Shown here: piece by piece, positions 61,048 through 64,000 of the stretch
Numbering within the stretch: position 1 is the stretch's first letter
How the letters are laid out: the number at the start of each line of letters is the position of its first letter
Assembly: GCA_911728455.2 (NCBI GenBank)
Contig: OU452227.1
Location: 11,689,110-11,753,109, forward strand
Reading direction: 5' to 3'
DNA from: Marthasterias glacialis
Lineage: Eukaryota > Echinodermata > Asteroidea > Forcipulatida > Asteriidae
DNA: 64,000 bases
Made by a program: the position numbers and the translations under genes
Notes under the pieces: model-generated
What the model saw: only the letters and a program-made list of their open reading frames with translations
Database searches by the model: none
Told to the model about the DNA's origin: nothing

Positions 61048-63817
61048 GCAGCCGATTTCACGAAACTTTACGCAACTGCATAAGTCCACTTGCGCAAAAT
61101 TTAGTGCGTAAGTTGCGCCACAAAGTTAAGATCGATTTCACGAAACTTACGCAACGTTTATATGTGGCGCAAGTCATGATTTTATGCCACAAATTTGGCG
61201 TAACTTGCGCACTCGATTTTGACTGCGTAAGTCAGTATTTTATTGCGCAAGTGAACAAGCTAATTATGGACAAGTCGTAGTTTATCGGGGTACGCTATTC
61301 TTGGGCAGCGACGTTATGTTAGTGTTTTCCGAAAGGATTAAAACATTTTTATCAGCGGAAAGAAGAAAACCTCCATAGCTTTCTAAACTCATGGTTAACC
61401 TGATTCTTTTCATTTTTTTATAACGTTTTTGAATGACACTAACGGTATAATCGGCCGCGATTTGGGGGGTCGTTAATTGTAACCATAAATGCAATTTCGG
61501 AAAACACTTTCCTCGCTATTTGTTTAATAATGAATGCATCCGTCCCGATAAAAAGCCCCCCTACCCCCGTGCTTTTATGAAATTCAGCCTGAATTCTTCA
61601 TTACACTTATAAACATACCTCCCACATCAAAACAAAATCAATACTTTCAACTACAAAAAAGACAAGTTAAAAGAAAATTAGTTTGAATACAATTGTTTTA
61701 TTGTGGAAAAACAATATCAAAATATATCACAACCAAAATTGATGTTATAACCCCTCTTTACAAACTATCATATTTTTGTTGTAAAACTCTTTTCTTGTCA
61801 AAAATAGTTTTTCAAGATTTGTTCTAACACTACATAAACCTTTTGAAGATCTCGGCTAAATATTGCAACCGGAAGATCAAATGCAACGGAGATCACAAAG
61901 TATGTCTTTAAGACATTTCAAAGGAACTTCACAAATATTTTGCGAAAATGGTTTTAATTTAAGTTGACATGATTTGCTGTCATAATATATCACTTTGGTA
62001 ACAGTAAATTGAGGGCTGGAGGCCCCTGAGTTTTCTTAATTAGTTATAACTAACTCATTTGTAAGTAACAAGCTTATCAGTTATCTTTGAATACTAGCCC
62101 ATACTGTAGGCCTCATAGTTTAATTTGTTTAACTAAACTAATTTTTGTAAATAATCTTCCAGCTCGCATGGAAAATAATTGTTGGATGACTCTGAGATTG
62201 ACATAAAGATCTTGAACACCACATCATCTTTTCTCATCATCTCCTGTCTCCCTTGGCTTCTAATACAGGATGGTTGTGCTGTATATTGAGAAATAAAAGG
62301 AAACAAGAATGATTAGCTTTAATCGAGTTGTCTAAAATCACCTATTCAAACAAAATGATCTACATTGTACTTGCTGCACCAAATCATTTGCATTGTTGAT
62401 TTTCCCATAGGACAAAAACTTTCTCGAGAATTGAACGTACATTGAAGATAATGAGTTGAACCAATCATTTGGATCGAGTTTTTCAGAAAAATAGTATTAA
62501 CAAGTCTTACAAATTTGTTTGCAACGACTTTAATCATACTTTTATCGGTTTAGTGTTAAAAAAAATTCAATCATTAATACTAGTGTACAGAAGACAAACA
62601 TTGGTATAATAAATTAGACAAGTTCTTCCCACCTTCTTCTTCTCCTTCAATATGATGAAAGACACTTGCACCAGGCTGACTTGATTACTCTTCATGTTTG
62701 GTACTGAGCAAAATGTATTTCTTATGAGTCCATCTTGGGTTTTTGAAGCATAGCCTACCTGAATATAAGATGAGATTAATGTTGAAGTCAATGGATAATT
62801 TTTGGCAAATTAATGTGGGATACGATGGTTGGGTTTGTAATAAGTAGGCCCATTTTCAAGTCAAAAATTTCACCCAAAAACAAATGAATTAATTAATTAA
62901 TAAAATATGGAAGAAAAATTAAATAAGATAAAAATAATAAGGAAATGATATAAAAATAAATTGGCCACAAAATATGAGATGAGAACTGATGGCAGCAACA
63001 TTCAATTATTAAACCATTTTGTATTAATTATTATTTGAGTATACATCATGGTTGAAACTTCAATAAGAATCGTCGACAAGTTGAAATCTATATGATATTA
63101 TGTGCTGCCGAATTTACAAAAAGTAACATTTTGAAGTATTGATTATATGATTTCAAAACTGTCAAAAATGTGTATGTCTGTGTATTTTAAAACACAGGGT
63201 GACATTGCATTACATTTAAAACAAAAACAACAGCTAATAGTAAGCGAAGGCCACAGTGACACAAAGTTATTTGTAGAGTTTGATGATAAAAACGAATACA
63301 AGTCCGCATTTGTACACAATGTACATGTACATCGCACGATCTCACCACACAGTCACGACGATCGAACTTCCGTCAGTGTTTGTACATTTAAAAAAATCTT
63401 TTCTGTTAAAAATAACGTGAAAAGCTGCGAGTGGTTGATACTGTTAATAAGTAAGTCTTTATCTCTTCATTTCTAGAAATTCTACCGAACTTACCTGTCA
63501 AAATAAGCTTGGTTAATGGTCCAAGTAGAGCCTTCTTATTCCGACATGCCATTCATGTTTCGCTGTAAAAAAGATCGCGATTTAAAATGGCCGCCGCTCC
63601 GTTGCGTTTTTCAACGGATTCAGGCAACAGTCGTCGAAAGAGTTGATTTTAGCCTCGTCCGCAATGTTTATTATTTATTTTGATTATTAAAAAGTTGCGC
63701 AGCTAAGACAAGTTTCGTGAAATGGAACTTAGGAGAGTGGCGCAGCTGCGCAATATTTACATGGCGTAACTTTATGACATGGCGCAAGTTACGCACTACT
63801 TTCGTGAAATCGGCTGC
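61048..63817. mobile_element. 2.77-kb inverted-repeat DNA element in the MGAT5 intron
   Basis: GCAGCCGATTTCACGAAA (61048-61065) is exactly inverted at 63800-63817. Subterminal regions at both ends carry repeated GCGTAAGTTGCGCCA and TTTCACGAAACTT motifs (second copy at 61133-61146; right side 63725-63795), the usual look of transposase-binding clusters. No intact transposase is visible. A minus-strand stretch at 61380-61530 encodes QIARKVFSEIA in one frame and VIQKRYKKMKRIRL in another, faintly like a broken Myb/SANT-type domain of Harbinger elements; this is weak. I see no clear target duplication. Confidence 0.7.
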
Positions 63818-64000
63818 GGCTTTGGAACCGAAAGTAGCGATCACTTTAGGCATGCAGCAGATACGCGCGCGTGTGACGCAATGACATACCAAGAGAACAT
63901 AGATATAGAATAAAATACTATATCTATGCAAGAGGATTGTCGCCTGCGTCTGTGTGTGCACGCTCTCTTATTGTGTCAATCCCATGTGACAAGCCAGTTA

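Overview
This is animal nuclear DNA: AT-rich, with GT-AG split genes, introns of several hundred to a few thousand bases, and very many small repeats. The protein matches are animal orthologues, and the repeat landscape (tRNA-derived SINEs, short inverted-repeat elements) suggests a marine invertebrate deuterostome, most likely an echinoderm. That placement is inference; no taxonomic marker gene is present.

Four kinds of protein-coding gene can be read exon by exon, with splice phases that close. (1) 2195-11014, plus strand: ASPSCR1/TUG, a UBX-domain tethering protein, complete except for its first exon, which lies left of the window. (2) 17081-37440, plus strand: a complete 20-exon ABCA3-like lipid transporter of 1774 residues; one intron uses a GC-AG splice pair. 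(3) 39554-45919 and 50515-54404, minus strand: two tandem seven-exon cytosolic sulfotransferases (323 and 320 residues) with nearly identical exon lengths, a clear gene duplication. (4) 58519-60523, minus strand: the last four coding exons of MGAT5, the N-glycan branching enzyme; the rest lies to the right of the window.

The intergenic stretches (11.0-17.1, 46.0-50.5, 54.4-58.5 kb) and the introns contain no further gene I can support. They hold repeats: at least four tRNA-derived SINE types, many terminal-inverted-repeat elements (including a 1567-bp one bounded by TTAA and a 2.77-kb one in an MGAT5 intron), fold-back hairpins, a 12-bp minisatellite of 11 units, a degenerate telomere-like tract, and microsatellites.

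The genes show no sign of acting in one pathway: vesicle tethering, lipid transport, sulfonation and glycan branching are separate jobs. I found no operon-like system, CRISPR or RNA gene. The most novel material is the set of non-autonomous transposon families, several of which recur within the window. All coordinates come from reading by eye; no database search was run.
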